Assembly (NCBI RefSeq): GCF_028204155.1
Contig: NZ_JAQLOI010000001.1
Span: 868,001 to 932,000, forward strand
Direction: 5' to 3'
DNA length: 64,000 nucleotides
Source of the DNA: Vibrio algarum
Lineage (GTDB): Bacteria > Pseudomonadota > Gammaproteobacteria > Enterobacterales > Vibrionaceae
Both the position numbers and the translations under genes were made by a program. Below the pieces are notes generated by a model. It worked only from the letters and a program-made list of their open reading frames with translations. It ran no database searches and was not told the origin of the DNA. This document shows, in pieces, positions 27,790 to 37,561 of the stretch (within the stretch, counting starts at the first letter, position 1; each line of letters starts with the position of its first letter).

Positions 27790-29670
27790 ATGACTGAACA
27801 ATATAATGCTGGAGCCATTGAGGTTCTTAACGGCTTAGAGCCAGTACGTCGCAGACCTGGGATGTATACGGATACAGTGCGCCCTAACCACTTAGGTCAG
27901 GAAGTTATCGATAATAGTGTCGATGAAGCACTTGCCGGTCATGCATCTAAAGTACAAGTTATTCTCCATGCCGATCAATCATTAGAGGTGATTGACGATG
28001 GACGTGGTATGCCTGTAGATATTCACCCTGAAGAGAAAATCTCGGGTGTCGAGCTGATCTTATGTAAGCTCCACGCAGGTGGTAAGTTTTCTAACAAAAG
28101 TTATCAGTTTTCCGGTGGCTTACACGGCGTTGGGATTTCGGTAGTTAATGCCCTCTCTAAAAGGGTGGATGTTACTGTTAGGCGTGATGGCCAAGTCTAT
28201 GAAATTGCGTTTGAACATGGTGATAAAGTCTCCGATTTGACGGTTACAGGGACTTGTGGCCGTCGAAATAGTGGGACGAGTGTGCACTTTTGGCCAGAGC
28301 CTAAATATTTTGACTCGAGTAACTTCTCTGCTTCTAGACTCATTAATAATCTACGAGCCAAAGCGGTTCTCTGCCCAGGGTTGGAGATTACTTTTACCAA
28401 TAAAATTAACGGTGAAGTACATAAATGGTTTTATGAAGATGGCTTGAAAGATTATCTTTCCGAAGGCGTTAAAGGTTATACAGTACTTCCAGAATCCCCA
28501 TTTACTGGTGAGTTTAAAGCGGAAACGGAAGGGGCTAGTTGGGCTCTTATCTGGCAGCCAGAAGGTGGCGAATTAATAACAGAAAGTTATGTGAACTTGA
28601 TACCTACCCCTCTTGGTGGAACTCATGTCAATGGATTGCGTCAGGGTTTGCTCGATGCAATGCGTGAGTTTTGTGAATTCCGTAACTTACTTCCTCGTGG
28701 CGTTAAATTAACGGGGGATGATGTCTTTGACCGTTGTTCTTATGTCTTGTCGATAAAGATGCAAGATCCTCAGTTTGCTGGCCAAACAAAAGAGCGTCTT
28801 TCATCTCGTCAATGCGCGGCATTTGTCTCAGGAGTTGTTAAAGATTCTTTCAGTCTTTGGTTAAATGAGCGTCCTCAATTAGCCGAACTTATGGCTGAAA
28901 TGTGCATTTCTAATGCTCATCGCCGAATGCGTGCGAGCAAAAAAGTAGTACGTAAAAAAGTGGCATCAGGCCCTGCTTTACCGGGTAAACTTACGGATTG
29001 TTCCGTACAAGATTTAAGCCGTACAGAGATATTTTTTGTGGAAGGGGATTCTGCGGGAGGGTCTGCAAAACAGGCCAGAGATCGCGAATTTCAAGCTATT
29101 ATGCCCCTTCGAGGTAAAATACTTAACACATGGGAAGTGTCAGCAGATCAGGTTTTAGCCTCTCAAGAGGTTCATGATATTTCTGTGGCGTTAGGTATTG
29201 ACCCTGATACAGATAATCTTGATAGCTTGCGTTACGGCAAGGTTTGCATACTAGCGGATGCTGACTCCGATGGACTCCATATTGCTACATTACTTTGTGC
29301 ATTATTCACTCGCCATTTTAGGGCCTTGGTCGCAGAAGGTCATGTTTATGTTGCCATGCCACCACTTTTTCGTATTGATTGTGGTAAAGAGGTATTTTAC
29401 GCGCTCGATGAAGAAGAAAAAGAGGGCATACTTGAACGTTTGAGTAAGAAGAAAGCCAAAATAAACGTACAACGATTTAAAGGTTTGGGTGAGATGAACC
29501 CACTGCAACTGCGTGAAACCACAATGGATCCAAATACTCGTCGATTGGTTCAACTTACTATTGATGACGATGAGCTTACCAACGAAATGTTAGATATGTT
29601 ACTAGGTAAAAAGAGAGCGGATGACCGTCGTACTTGGTTACAAAGCAATGGCGATTTAGCAGAGGTTTAA
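27790..29670 (+). CDS. parE: DNA topoisomerase IV subunit B ParE
   Basis: ParE is the ATPase subunit of topoisomerase IV, which decatenates daughter chromosomes. The 626-aa protein has the GHKL ATPase motifs (DNSVDEALAG, DDGRGMPVD, GGLHGVGISVVNALS) and a TOPRIM domain (EGDSAGGSAKQARDR, DADSDGLHIA). The C-terminal FKGLGEMNPLQL is present as well. parC follows after 7 bases, so the two subunits are co-expressed. Confidence 0.97.
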   Translation: MTEQYNAGAIEVLNGLEPVRRRPGMYTDTVRPNHLGQEVIDNSVDEALAGHASKVQVILHADQSLEVIDDGRGMPVDIHPEEKISGVELILCKLHAGGKFSNKSYQFSGGLHGVGISVVNALSKRVDVTVRRDGQVYEIAFEHGDKVSDLTVTGTCGRRNSGTSVHFWPEPKYFDSSNFSASRLINNLRAKAVLCPGLEITFTNKINGEVHKWFYEDGLKDYLSEGVKGYTVLPESPFTGEFKAETEGASWALIWQPEGGELITESYVNLIPTPLGGTHVNGLRQGLLDAMREFCEFRNLLPRGVKLTGDDVFDRCSYVLSIKMQDPQFAGQTKERLSSRQCAAFVSGVVKDSFSLWLNERPQLAELMAEMCISNAHRRMRASKKVVRKKVASGPALPGKLTDCSVQDLSRTEIFFVEGDSAGGSAKQARDREFQAIMPLRGKILNTWEVSADQVLASQEVHDISVALGIDPDTDNLDSLRYGKVCILADADSDGLHIATLLCALFTRHFRALVAEGHVYVAMPPLFRIDCGKEVFYALDEEEKEGILERLSKKKAKINVQRFKGLGEMNPLQLRETTMDPNTRRLVQLTIDDDELTNEMLDMLLGKKRADDRRTWLQSNGDLAEV

Positions 29671-29677
29671 AAGATAG

Positions 29678-31957
29678 ATGTCCACTGAAATTACCTATGA
29701 AGGCATTGAACAGATGCCAATGCGCAAGTTTACTGAAGATGCGTATTTGAATTACTCTATGTACGTCATTATGGACCGAGCATTACCTTATATTGGTGAT
29801 GGATTGAAACCGGTTCAAAGACGTATTATTTATGCAATGTCCGAGTTAGGACTTTCTTCCTCTGCTAAGTACAAAAAATCGGCTCGTACAGTAGGTGACG
29901 TACTCGGTAAGTATCATCCTCATGGTGACTCGGCTTGTTATGAAGCGATGGTTCTGATGGCTCAGCCATTTACCTATCGTTATCCATTAGTGGATGGACA
30001 AGGTAACTGGGGAGCACCTGATGATCCGAAATCATTTGCTGCAATGCGTTATACCGAGTCTAAATTATCTAAATTTGCAGAAGTATTATTAGGCGAGCTT
30101 GGTCAAGGCACCGTTGAATGGCAACCTAATTTTGATGGCACGATGAAAGAGCCATTAATGCTGCCCGCTAGATTACCTCACATTTTGCTTAACGGTATTA
30201 CAGGTATTGCTGTGGGAATGGCAACAGACATTCCACCGCATAACGTTCGTGAAGTAGCGAATGCGGCGATTCATATATTGGAAAACCCTAAAGCGGAATT
30301 GCCGGCCATAATGGATTATGTGAAAGGACCGGATTACCCTACAGAAGCGGAAATAATCTCTCCTACAAGCGATATTCAAAAAATATATAAAACTGGTCGT
30401 GGCAGTATTAAAATGCGCGCGGTTTGGCATAAAGAAAGCACTGATATTGTCATCACGGCATTACCTCACCAAGTTTCTGGTGCGAAGTTGTTGGAGCAAA
30501 TTGCGGCTCAGATGCGAGCTAAAAAATTGCCAATGGTCGATGATCTTAGAGATGAATCTGACCATGAGAACCCAACACGAATTGTTATCGTCCCTCGCTC
30601 AAATAGAGTTGATTGTGATCAGCTGATGAACCATCTTTTTGCTTCTACAGATCTCGAGAAAAACTTTAGAGTTAACTTGAATATGATTGGTTTAGACAAT
30701 CGTCCACAAGTTAAAGGGTTAGTGCAAATACTGTCTGAGTGGATTGAATTTCGTCGTCTGACAGTCCGCCGTCGATTACAGTATCGTCTAGATAAAATCC
30801 TTGCTCGTTTGCACATCCTAGAGGGTTTGTTGGTTGCTTATCTAAATCTTGATGAAGTGATAGAAATTATCCGCAGTGAAGACCACCCTAAAGTAGTCTT
30901 AATGGAACGCTTTTCTATTACAGATATTCAAGCTGACGCGATTTTAGATATTAAACTTCGTAATCTCGCCAAACTAGAAGAGATGAAAATACGTGGTGAA
31001 CAATCAGAGTTAGAGAAAGAGCGTGATAAATTACAATTATTACTCGGCTCTGAACGACGCATGAACACGCTGCTTAAAAAAGAAATTCAAGCAGATGCTG
31101 AAAAATATGGCGACGATAGACGCTCTCCATTAGTTGAGCGTAGTGAATCTAAAGCACTAACGGAAAGAGACCTAGTCCCAAGTGAGCCAATTACAGTTGT
31201 TCTATCAGATAAAGGATGGATACGACATGCGAAAGGCCATGATGTCGATGCCTCAAATTTGAATTATAAATCTGGTGACAGTTACCTTGCACAGGCATGT
31301 GGTAAGAGTAATCAGCAAGCAGTTTTCTTAGGCTCGGATGGACGTAGTTATTCGTTAGAGTCCCACTCACTGCCATCGGCAAGAAGCCAAGGTGAACCTA
31401 TAACAGGGCGTCTAAATGTTGCAGAAGGGACATCTATTCGTCAGGTTATTATGGGTGAAATTGAACAGCTTTGGCTTGTAGGTTCAGATGCGGGGTATGG
31501 CTTCGTTTGTAAAGGTGCAGACCTGCTTTCTAAAAACCGCAGTGGTAAAGCACTCGTTAGCTTACCTGCTAATTCGGAGGTGTTGACCCCGAAACCTGTG
31601 AACAATCTTGATGCGGATGAAATCTTAGCGATAACTAATCAAGGAAGAATGCTCATTTTCCCGATTAAAGATTTACCTCAGCTAGGAAAAGGAAAAGGCA
31701 ACAAGATTATTAATATCCCGGCAGCGAAAGCAAAAGCAAGAGAAGAGATTGTTTCTCATTTGATTTCTATACCTCAAGGTGCGACGGTTACTCTCCATGC
31801 TGGTAAACGCAAATTAGGGTTGAAACCTGCAGATCTCGAAAACTATAGAGGTGAAAGAGGTCGTAGAGGAGGCTTGTTACCAAGAGGGCTTCAAAGAGTG
31901 ACTAATATTGAAATAGAAACAGTATCAGGGACAGAAATGCCCAATACCGAAGAATAA
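29678..31957 (+). CDS. parC: DNA topoisomerase IV subunit A ParC
   Basis: ParC cuts and rejoins DNA. The 759-aa protein (E. coli 752) has the catalytic tyrosine at Y125 (AAMRYTESKL). The quinolone-resistance region HPHGDSACYEA has the wild-type S85 and E89, equivalent to E. coli S80 and E84. The C-terminal beta-pinwheel occupies roughly residues 500-750. It is transcribed with parE and ends at a terminator. Confidence 0.97.
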   Translation: MSTEITYEGIEQMPMRKFTEDAYLNYSMYVIMDRALPYIGDGLKPVQRRIIYAMSELGLSSSAKYKKSARTVGDVLGKYHPHGDSACYEAMVLMAQPFTYRYPLVDGQGNWGAPDDPKSFAAMRYTESKLSKFAEVLLGELGQGTVEWQPNFDGTMKEPLMLPARLPHILLNGITGIAVGMATDIPPHNVREVANAAIHILENPKAELPAIMDYVKGPDYPTEAEIISPTSDIQKIYKTGRGSIKMRAVWHKESTDIVITALPHQVSGAKLLEQIAAQMRAKKLPMVDDLRDESDHENPTRIVIVPRSNRVDCDQLMNHLFASTDLEKNFRVNLNMIGLDNRPQVKGLVQILSEWIEFRRLTVRRRLQYRLDKILARLHILEGLLVAYLNLDEVIEIIRSEDHPKVVLMERFSITDIQADAILDIKLRNLAKLEEMKIRGEQSELEKERDKLQLLLGSERRMNTLLKKEIQADAEKYGDDRRSPLVERSESKALTERDLVPSEPITVVLSDKGWIRHAKGHDVDASNLNYKSGDSYLAQACGKSNQQAVFLGSDGRSYSLESHSLPSARSQGEPITGRLNVAEGTSIRQVIMGEIEQLWLVGSDAGYGFVCKGADLLSKNRSGKALVSLPANSEVLTPKPVNNLDADEILAITNQGRMLIFPIKDLPQLGKGKGNKIINIPAAKAKAREEIVSHLISIPQGATVTLHAGKRKLGLKPADLENYRGERGRRGGLLPRGLQRVTNIEIETVSGTEMPNTEE

Positions 31958-31985
31958 AATTTTCTAGCAATTGATATGAATAACT

Positions 31986-32012
31986 AAGCCCAATTAATAA
32001 TTGGGCTTTTCT
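31986..32012 (+). terminator. Terminator of parEC
   Basis: A 10-bp stem (31986-31995 with 31999-32008) with a short loop is followed by TTCTTT, 28 bases after the parC stop. It may also serve degS on the other strand. Confidence 0.78.
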
Positions 32013-32048
32013 TTATTCTCTTGATGGTTATTTAGTTGAAAGAGGGAT

Positions 32049-33116
32049 CTATTCAGGATCGGCAGACTCACCAACCTGAACAGCAATAGAAAGTGTTTCC
32101 CCATCTCTTAGTACGGTAAAGTTGACCGTTGTCCCTGGGCGAAGATCTGCAACGATGTCCATTACACTTTGACGACCGTTGATCTTTTGTTCATCTATAG
32201 CGAGTAGAACATCATTTTTTTGTAATCCAGCGATGGCTGCTGGACCTTCTGGGGCAACACCTAAAATAATGATTGCACCAACATAATCACCACCTAATAA
32301 CCTAGACGTCATGGTGTTTATATCTTGTCCATCGACACCTATATACCCTCGTATGACCCGTCCGTCAGCTATGATTTTTTGCATAATACGGTCCGCTAAA
32401 GCGTAAGGTATGGCAAATGAGATTCCATAGGTTTCGAGGTCGGTTGCTTGTTGAAATGAGGCGGTGTTAATACCAACAAGTTCTCCGTGAGTATTGACTA
32501 AAGCTCCTCCAGAGTTACCTTGATTGATTGCAGCATCGGTTTGAATAAAGGCTTGCCTACCATCAGCACTAATTGAGGAACGACCTGTTGCTGAAATAAT
32601 TCCGAATGTCGTTGTTTGCCCTAAATTATAAGGATTACCTATCGCTAAGACGATATCTCCAACTTGTGCATCGTAGTTAGAGTTTAAAGGGATAGTGGGT
32701 AGTTCAGTCATCTCTATACGCAATATCGCAATGTCTGTTCGACGATCCTTACCAACGAGTTGCGCATTGGCTATTCTTCCATCTTGCAGTGCAACGATGA
32801 TTTGGTCCGCTTTTGCGATGACGTGAAAATTGGTAATAATGTAGCCTTTATCGCTGACGATAACACCAGAGCCGAGCCCTTGAGTCTTCAATGTAGATCG
32901 ATCTTCTGCCGTGTATTTTCGGCTATAAATATTGACAACAGCGGGCGCAGCACGAAGGACTGCATCACTAAATGACACCCTAAGCTCTTGAAAGCTTTCA
33001 ACGGTATCGACGATATCTTCTGGAATGATGTTAGAGCGCAGTGAGGGTACTGCGAGCAAAATGATGAATGCTGTTATTAGGCCTAAACCAACAGAACGTA
33101 ATAGAAAATTCAGCAT
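32049..33116 (-). CDS. degS: Outer membrane stress sensor protease DegS
   Basis: DegS senses unfolded outer-membrane porin tails and cleaves RseA to release sigma-E. The 355-aa protein has an N-terminal membrane anchor (about 4-25), a trypsin-like domain with H98, D128 and S202 (GNSGGA), and one PDZ domain (about 255-350). One PDZ and a membrane anchor distinguish it from DegQ, which lies next to it. The degQ-degS order is conserved. Confidence 0.96.
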   Translation of the reverse strand: MLNFLLRSVGLGLITAFIILLAVPSLRSNIIPEDIVDTVESFQELRVSFSDAVLRAAPAVVNIYSRKYTAEDRSTLKTQGLGSGVIVSDKGYIITNFHVIAKADQIIVALQDGRIANAQLVGKDRRTDIAILRIEMTELPTIPLNSNYDAQVGDIVLAIGNPYNLGQTTTFGIISATGRSSISADGRQAFIQTDAAINQGNSGGALVNTHGELVGINTASFQQATDLETYGISFAIPYALADRIMQKIIADGRVIRGYIGVDGQDINTMTSRLLGGDYVGAIIILGVAPEGPAAIAGLQKNDVLLAIDEQKINGRQSVMDIVADLRPGTTVNFTVLRDGETLSIAVQVGESADPE

Positions 33117-33207
33117 GTATCCCCTAATGCTACGAAAGCAAAACCGTAATATTTAAGTATAGGTAAGATAATTCACGATGAATAAGGATACAGATAGGTG
33201 TTTGTAA

Positions 33208-33240
33208 AAGAAAGGGAAGATTACGAAGCAATCTTCCCTT
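33208..33240 (-). terminator. Terminator of degQ
   Basis: A perfect 11-bp inverted repeat (33212-33222 with 33230-33240) is followed on the minus strand by a T-rich stretch. It lies 22 bases past the degQ stop, so degS needs its own promoter or depends on read-through. Confidence 0.78.
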
Positions 33241-33262
33241 GTGTAGTGAATATATAGATGAT

Positions 33263-34630
33263 TTATCGAACAACTAAGTAAATAGTACGCTCTCCACGCT
33301 GAACATTCAGTGCTAGAACATTTGGTTTTTGTTCTAACAGCGACCTTAATTCACCAAGGTTATGCACGCGTTGACGGTTGACTCCGACGATAATATCGCC
33401 CGATTGGAGTTGGAACGCTTCCGCTGAAGAGCCTTTCTCTACGGAGCTAACTTTAACACCTTCGACAGAATCGTCTGATGATGTGTTTGTCAGCTCAGCA
33501 CCTTTGAGGCCGTCGTGTAATGTAGCAGCTTTTGTTTTGCTATCGGATGCTTCACCTAGCGTAACGTCAAAGCTTTTCTTTTTGCCGTCGCGAATAACGC
33601 CGAGCGTTATCTCTTTACCGGCTCCAAGTGTTGCCACTTTCGCTCTCAATTCGCTAAAGGTTCGGATTTCTTTATCATTAATTTCGATAATGATATCACC
33701 GGCTTCTAGCCCAGCTTTATCAGCTGCGCTGTCTTGTACAACCTGACTAACAAATGCCCCTTTGCTTGCTTCATATCCAAGAGCTTCGGCAAGTTCAGAA
33801 GTTACTTCACCACCTTGGACACCTAACATTCCGCGCTTAACCTCGCCGAACTCAAGTATTTGGTCGGTGAGATTGATAACCATGTTAGATGGAATTGCAA
33901 AACCAATCCCAATATTGCCGCCATTTGGTCCGAGAATCGCTGTGTTAATTCCAATTAGTTCACCACGGAGGTTAACCAGTGCACCGCCAGAATTACCACT
34001 GTTAATAGCAGCGTCGGTTTGAATGAAGTTTTCGAAGTTTTCTATGTTCAATCCACTTCTGCCAAGCGCCGAAACGATTCCTGAAGTGACGGTTTGTCCT
34101 AATCCAAATGGATTACCAATAGCGACACTAAAGTCTCCGACGCGTAATTTATCTGAATCGGCGACTTTAATTTGTGTAAGATTTTTAGTGGACTCTAATT
34201 TGAGCAACGCAATATCAGACATCTCGTCACCGCCGATAAGCTCGGCATCATACTCTCTACCATCGTGTAGCTTGACCTTGATTTCATCAGCGCCATTGAT
34301 TACATGATAGTTAGTAACAATATGTCCTTTTTTAGCATCAACAATGACACCTGAACCTAGCCCTCTAAACGGTCGCTCTTGAAGCTGCTCGGATGGGAAA
34401 TCTGGGCCAAAGAAAAATCTAAATGATTCAGGTAATTGTTGCCGAGACGTCTGCTTACCTTCAACAGCGATACTGACAACAGCCGGAGTAACTTGCTCTA
34501 ACATAGGAGCAAGGCTCGGTAATTGTTCATTTCCAACACTGAGAGGTAGTGCTGCGAAGGAAGGTGCTGGTGTGATGATAGTGCTTAGACTTAAAGCCAA
34601 TACACTTAAGGCAAGTATAGGTTTTTTCAT
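33263..34630 (-). CDS. degQ: Periplasmic serine endoprotease DegQ (DegP/Do family)
   Basis: A periplasmic protease and chaperone for misfolded proteins. Two ATG codons are adjacent (34633 and 34630). The second has better spacing from GGAG and gives 455 aa. The signal peptide ends at APSFA (about residue 26). The catalytic triad is H109, D139 and S214 (GNSGGAL), followed by two PDZ domains (about 255-345 and 365-455). E. coli DegQ is also 455 aa. Its position upstream of degS favours DegQ over DegP. Confidence 0.95.
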   Translation of the reverse strand: MKKPILALSVLALSLSTIITPAPSFAALPLSVGNEQLPSLAPMLEQVTPAVVSIAVEGKQTSRQQLPESFRFFFGPDFPSEQLQERPFRGLGSGVIVDAKKGHIVTNYHVINGADEIKVKLHDGREYDAELIGGDEMSDIALLKLESTKNLTQIKVADSDKLRVGDFSVAIGNPFGLGQTVTSGIVSALGRSGLNIENFENFIQTDAAINSGNSGGALVNLRGELIGINTAILGPNGGNIGIGFAIPSNMVINLTDQILEFGEVKRGMLGVQGGEVTSELAEALGYEASKGAFVSQVVQDSAADKAGLEAGDIIIEINDKEIRTFSELRAKVATLGAGKEITLGVIRDGKKKSFDVTLGEASDSKTKAATLHDGLKGAELTNTSSDDSVEGVKVSSVEKGSSAEAFQLQSGDIIVGVNRQRVHNLGELRSLLEQKPNVLALNVQRGERTIYLVVR

Positions 34631-34732
34631 CATTTACTCCTCTATATTGTTATGGAGTTTATGACTCAAAAACCTGACTCTAGTTCAAATAAATTAATAA
34701 AATAATTGTATCTAATATTACTAGATCATCAA

Positions 34733-35161
34733 TTAAGAGGCTTTAACCGCTTCTGGCGCTTCGATGATTTCTTTTTTCTCTGGTGTTAATAATCCAGTTG
34801 CACCTTTGGCGTAATCTTTAGGTTGGGTATCGGCTTCTTGCTCAGTATCAGAATCTACTTGAGTTAGCTTCTTCGCAAAAGGTTGGTCTTGTTCTGGTAA
34901 ATTTGCCAACATTTCAGTCGAGGTTGTGGCCATGTGCTGGTAGAGCTTAGTGTAATCTTTTCCTAATACGTCAAGTAATTCAGAGGTTTGTGAAAAATGG
35001 TCAGTTAATTCTTGTCGTTGTTGCTCTAATTCAAACTTAGTTGTAGCCAACTCTTTTTTCATCTGCTGATGTTTTTTATATTGTGGGGTTTTTATACGCG
35101 AAATTATAATACCTAAAATCGCTCCTACAAGAAGACCCACAAGTCCGTAAATCCAAGGCAT
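34733..35161 (-). CDS. zapG: Z-ring associated protein ZapG (YhcB, DUF1043)
   Basis: The 142-aa protein has an N-terminal membrane helix (about 4-22) and a long coiled coil (about 30-85). YhcB/ZapG influences division and envelope growth in E. coli, where it also lies beside degQ and divergent from zapE, as here. The central segment DVLGKDYTKLYQHMA is characteristic of the family. The C-terminal 40 residues are low complexity. Confidence 0.92.
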   Translation of the reverse strand: MPWIYGLVGLLVGAILGIIISRIKTPQYKKHQQMKKELATTKFELEQQRQELTDHFSQTSELLDVLGKDYTKLYQHMATTSTEMLANLPEQDQPFAKKLTQVDSDTEQEADTQPKDYAKGATGLLTPEKKEIIEAPEAVKAS

Positions 35162-35318
35162 AACAACTCCTTTTTAAGTTATCAGGTAACATGTTGTTTA
35201 CATACGAATTACACATGCTTGTATCTCATGGTACTATGAGTATGCAATTGAATAAAGTAGATACGTAATAGAAACTCATATTGTATATATAAGCATTAAT
35301 TTTTAGGCAGCGAAGTTG

Positions 35319-36422
35319 ATGACACCGATAGACAAGTATAAAAAAGATATTGAAGAGTTTGGTTTTCAAAATGACCCTGCGCAAAAAAACGCGGTACAGC
35401 AACTAGACCAGCTTTTTCATGATTATCAAGCATATTTGAAGACCCCTACACCGTCGGTAAACAAATTGCAGCGATGGCTAGGAAAAACCGCCGAAAAGCC
35501 AAAACTGCCTAAAGGCATCTACATGTGGGGTGGGGTAGGACGTGGAAAAACGTATCTAATGGATACTTTTTGCGAAACGATGATTGGCTCAAAAGTAATG
35601 AGAGTGCATTTTCATCGCTTTATGTTGAGAGTTCATGATGAAATGGGGCGTCTTTCAGAAACGTCTGATCCTCTCGAACAAGTTGCGGATATATTTAAAT
35701 CCGAAACCGACATCATCTGTTTCGATGAATTTTTTGTCTCTGATATCACCGATGCTATGATTTTAGGAACATTGTTTCAGGCCTTATTCAAAAGAGGGGT
35801 TGTATTGGTCGCTACGTCTAATATTCCGCCTAAAGATCTATATCGAAATGGATTGCAACGAGCTCGTTTTCTGCCCGCAATTGATTTGATTGAAGAACAT
35901 TGTCAAATAGTGAATGTAGACAGCGGTGTCGATTATCGATTGAGAACTTTGGAACAAGCTGAGATTTATCATTCACCATTAGATGATATTGCTGAAGAAA
36001 ATCTAAACCGATATTACGGACAACTTACTACCGACTGTAAAAGCACTCTATTCGAAATAGAAATAAATCATAGAAATATACCTGTTAGAAAGGCTTGCGA
36101 TGGTGTGTTATTTGTTACATTCGAACAGATTTGTCAGACCAGCAGAAGTCAAAACGACTATATTGAAATATCACGCATTTACCACACCGTTCTGTTATCA
36201 GACGTTATTGAGATGAATGCGCAGCATGATGATGCAGCGAGAAGGTTTATCGCACTAGTCGATGAGTTTTATGAGAGGAACGTTAAACTGATTATTTCGG
36301 CTCAAGTGGGCATGGAGAGCCTTTATTCATCCGGTCAGTTAGACTTCGAATTTAAGCGCTGTTTGTCTCGACTTGTTGAGATGCAAAGTCAGGAGTATTT
36401 AGCTAAAGAACATTTGGCCTAA
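35319..36422 (+). CDS. zapE: Cell division ATPase ZapE (AFG1-like)
   Basis: ZapE is a cytoplasmic P-loop ATPase that acts at the Z ring during late constriction. The 367-aa product from the ATG at 35319 (a TTG immediately before is unlikely) has Walker A GGVGRGKT (71-78) and Walker B IICFDEFFV. The SNIPP motif typical of AFG1 proteins follows. It is divergent from zapG, another division factor. Confidence 0.95.
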   Translation: MTPIDKYKKDIEEFGFQNDPAQKNAVQQLDQLFHDYQAYLKTPTPSVNKLQRWLGKTAEKPKLPKGIYMWGGVGRGKTYLMDTFCETMIGSKVMRVHFHRFMLRVHDEMGRLSETSDPLEQVADIFKSETDIICFDEFFVSDITDAMILGTLFQALFKRGVVLVATSNIPPKDLYRNGLQRARFLPAIDLIEEHCQIVNVDSGVDYRLRTLEQAEIYHSPLDDIAEENLNRYYGQLTTDCKSTLFEIEINHRNIPVRKACDGVLFVTFEQICQTSRSQNDYIEISRIYHTVLLSDVIEMNAQHDDAARRFIALVDEFYERNVKLIISAQVGMESLYSSGQLDFEFKRCLSRLVEMQSQEYLAKEHLA

Positions 36423-36495
36423 ACCTTCGTTTTGTTGGCTTTACTCTTTTTTTAAGTTTAGCCACAAAAAAGATGATTTTTTCCTCACACTTCTC

Positions 36496-36648
36496 TATAA
36501 TCCTGCGACCCACCGTTACTGCAGGTCTATTTTTTCCAAAATATGGCCGAGAGTGCCAACACTCGAAGGGGTGATGATATGGGCTCTTAGACAGTGGGAG
36601 TGTAACAACTCCTTGTGTGTAAAATTTAATTAACGGGTTATTATTAGC
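36496..36648 (+). promoter_or_regulatory. rplM promoter -10 and untranslated leader
   Basis: A perfect TATAAT lies at 36496-36501, giving a leader of about 140 bases before rplM. No convincing -35 precedes it. The leader contains two small hairpins: 36551-36555 with 36560-36564, and 36597-36601 with 36608-36612. In E. coli L13 represses its own operon through its leader; the same could apply here, but that is inference. Confidence 0.6.
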
Positions 36649-37077
36649 ATGAAAACTTTCGTTGCTAAACCAGCTACTGTAAAACGTGACTGGTATGTTG
36701 TAGACGCTGAAGGTAAAACTCTTGGCCGTCTTGCAAGTGAAATTGCATCTCGCCTTCGTGGCAAGCATAAAGCTGAATACACACCTCACGTAGATACTGG
36801 TGATTACATCATCGTTATCAACGCTGAGAAAGTTGCTGTAACAGGTAACAAAGCTAAAGGTAAAGTGTATTACCGTCACTCTGAGTTCCCTGGTGGTCTA
36901 AAATCAATCACTTTTGAAAAATTGATTGATAAGAAACCAGAGATGGTTCTTGAACTTGCTGTTAAAGGTATGTTACCACGTGGTCCTCTTGGCCGTGCTA
37001 TGTACCGTAAGCTTAAAGTTTACGCTGGTGCTGAGCATAACCATATTGCTCAACAACCAACAGTATTAGACATCTAA
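36649..37077 (+). CDS. rplM: 50S ribosomal protein L13
   Basis: The 142-aa protein starts MKTFVAKPATVKRDWYVVDA and contains KAKGKVYYRHSEFPGGL and MLPRGPLGRAMYRKLKVYAG, the L13 signature. L13 is an early 23S rRNA-binding assembly protein. rpsI follows after 15 bases, the universal rplM-rpsI pair. Codon use appears biased as in highly expressed genes (CGT for arginine, GGT for glycine). Confidence 0.98.
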   Translation: MKTFVAKPATVKRDWYVVDAEGKTLGRLASEIASRLRGKHKAEYTPHVDTGDYIIVINAEKVAVTGNKAKGKVYYRHSEFPGGLKSITFEKLIDKKPEMVLELAVKGMLPRGPLGRAMYRKLKVYAGAEHNHIAQQPTVLDI

Positions 37078-37092
37078 TCGGGGATTATGACA

Positions 37093-37485
37093 ATGGCAGA
37101 GAATCAATACTACGGCACTGGCCGTCGCAAAAGCTCAGCTGCTCGCGTTTTCATTAAACCAGGCAGTGGTAACATCGTAATCAACAAGCGTAGCCTTGAT
37201 GTTTACTTTGGTCGTGAAACTTCTCGTATGGTTGTTCGTCAACCACTTGAGTTAGTAGACATGTTAGAAAAACTAGATTTATACGTTACTGTTAAAGGTG
37301 GTGGTATTTCTGGTCAAGCTGGTGCGATCCGCCACGGTATCACTCGCGCTCTTATGGAGTACGATGAAACATTACGCCCTGCATTACGCGCAGCTGGCTA
37401 CGTTACACGTGACGCACGTCAGGTTGAACGTAAGAAAGTTGGTCTACGTAAAGCACGTCGTCGCCCACAATTCTCAAAGCGTTAA
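37093..37485 (+). CDS. rpsI: 30S ribosomal protein S9
   Basis: The 130-aa protein MAENQYYGTGRRKSSAARVF ends in the conserved RRRPQFSKR tail that reaches the P-site tRNA. An in-frame ATG six bases upstream (37087) is too close to the GGGGATT ribosome-binding site (37080-37086); the ATG at 37093 has correct spacing and gives the same length as E. coli S9. Confidence 0.97.
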   Translation: MAENQYYGTGRRKSSAARVFIKPGSGNIVINKRSLDVYFGRETSRMVVRQPLELVDMLEKLDLYVTVKGGGISGQAGAIRHGITRALMEYDETLRPALRAAGYVTRDARQVERKKVGLRKARRRPQFSKR

Positions 37486-37532
37486 TATTTCTTCGGAATA
37501 TTACGTTCTGGCTTATACCGGATTGTGGAATC

Positions 37533-37561
37533 AAAAGCTCGGTTTTATACCGAGCTTTTTT
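37533..37561 (+). terminator. Terminator of rplM-rpsI
   Basis: An 11-bp stem (37533-37543 with 37549-37559) is followed by T6, about 50 bases after the rpsI stop. Confidence 0.88.

Noticed and set aside
29930..29950. Quinolone-resistance mutation in parC
   Set aside because: S85 and E89 are the wild-type residues at the resistance hot spots.
33372..34307. Plus-strand frames of 86-122 codons opposite degQ
   Set aside because: They are serine- and proline-rich mirror frames of a well-conserved protease gene.
33263..34630. DegP rather than DegQ
   Set aside because: The length (455 aa) and the position directly upstream of degS both match DegQ.
36403..36879. Minus-strand frame of 158 codons opposite rplM
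   Set aside because: It covers the rplM leader and the start of rplM; the low-complexity, cysteine- and phenylalanine-rich product resembles no family.
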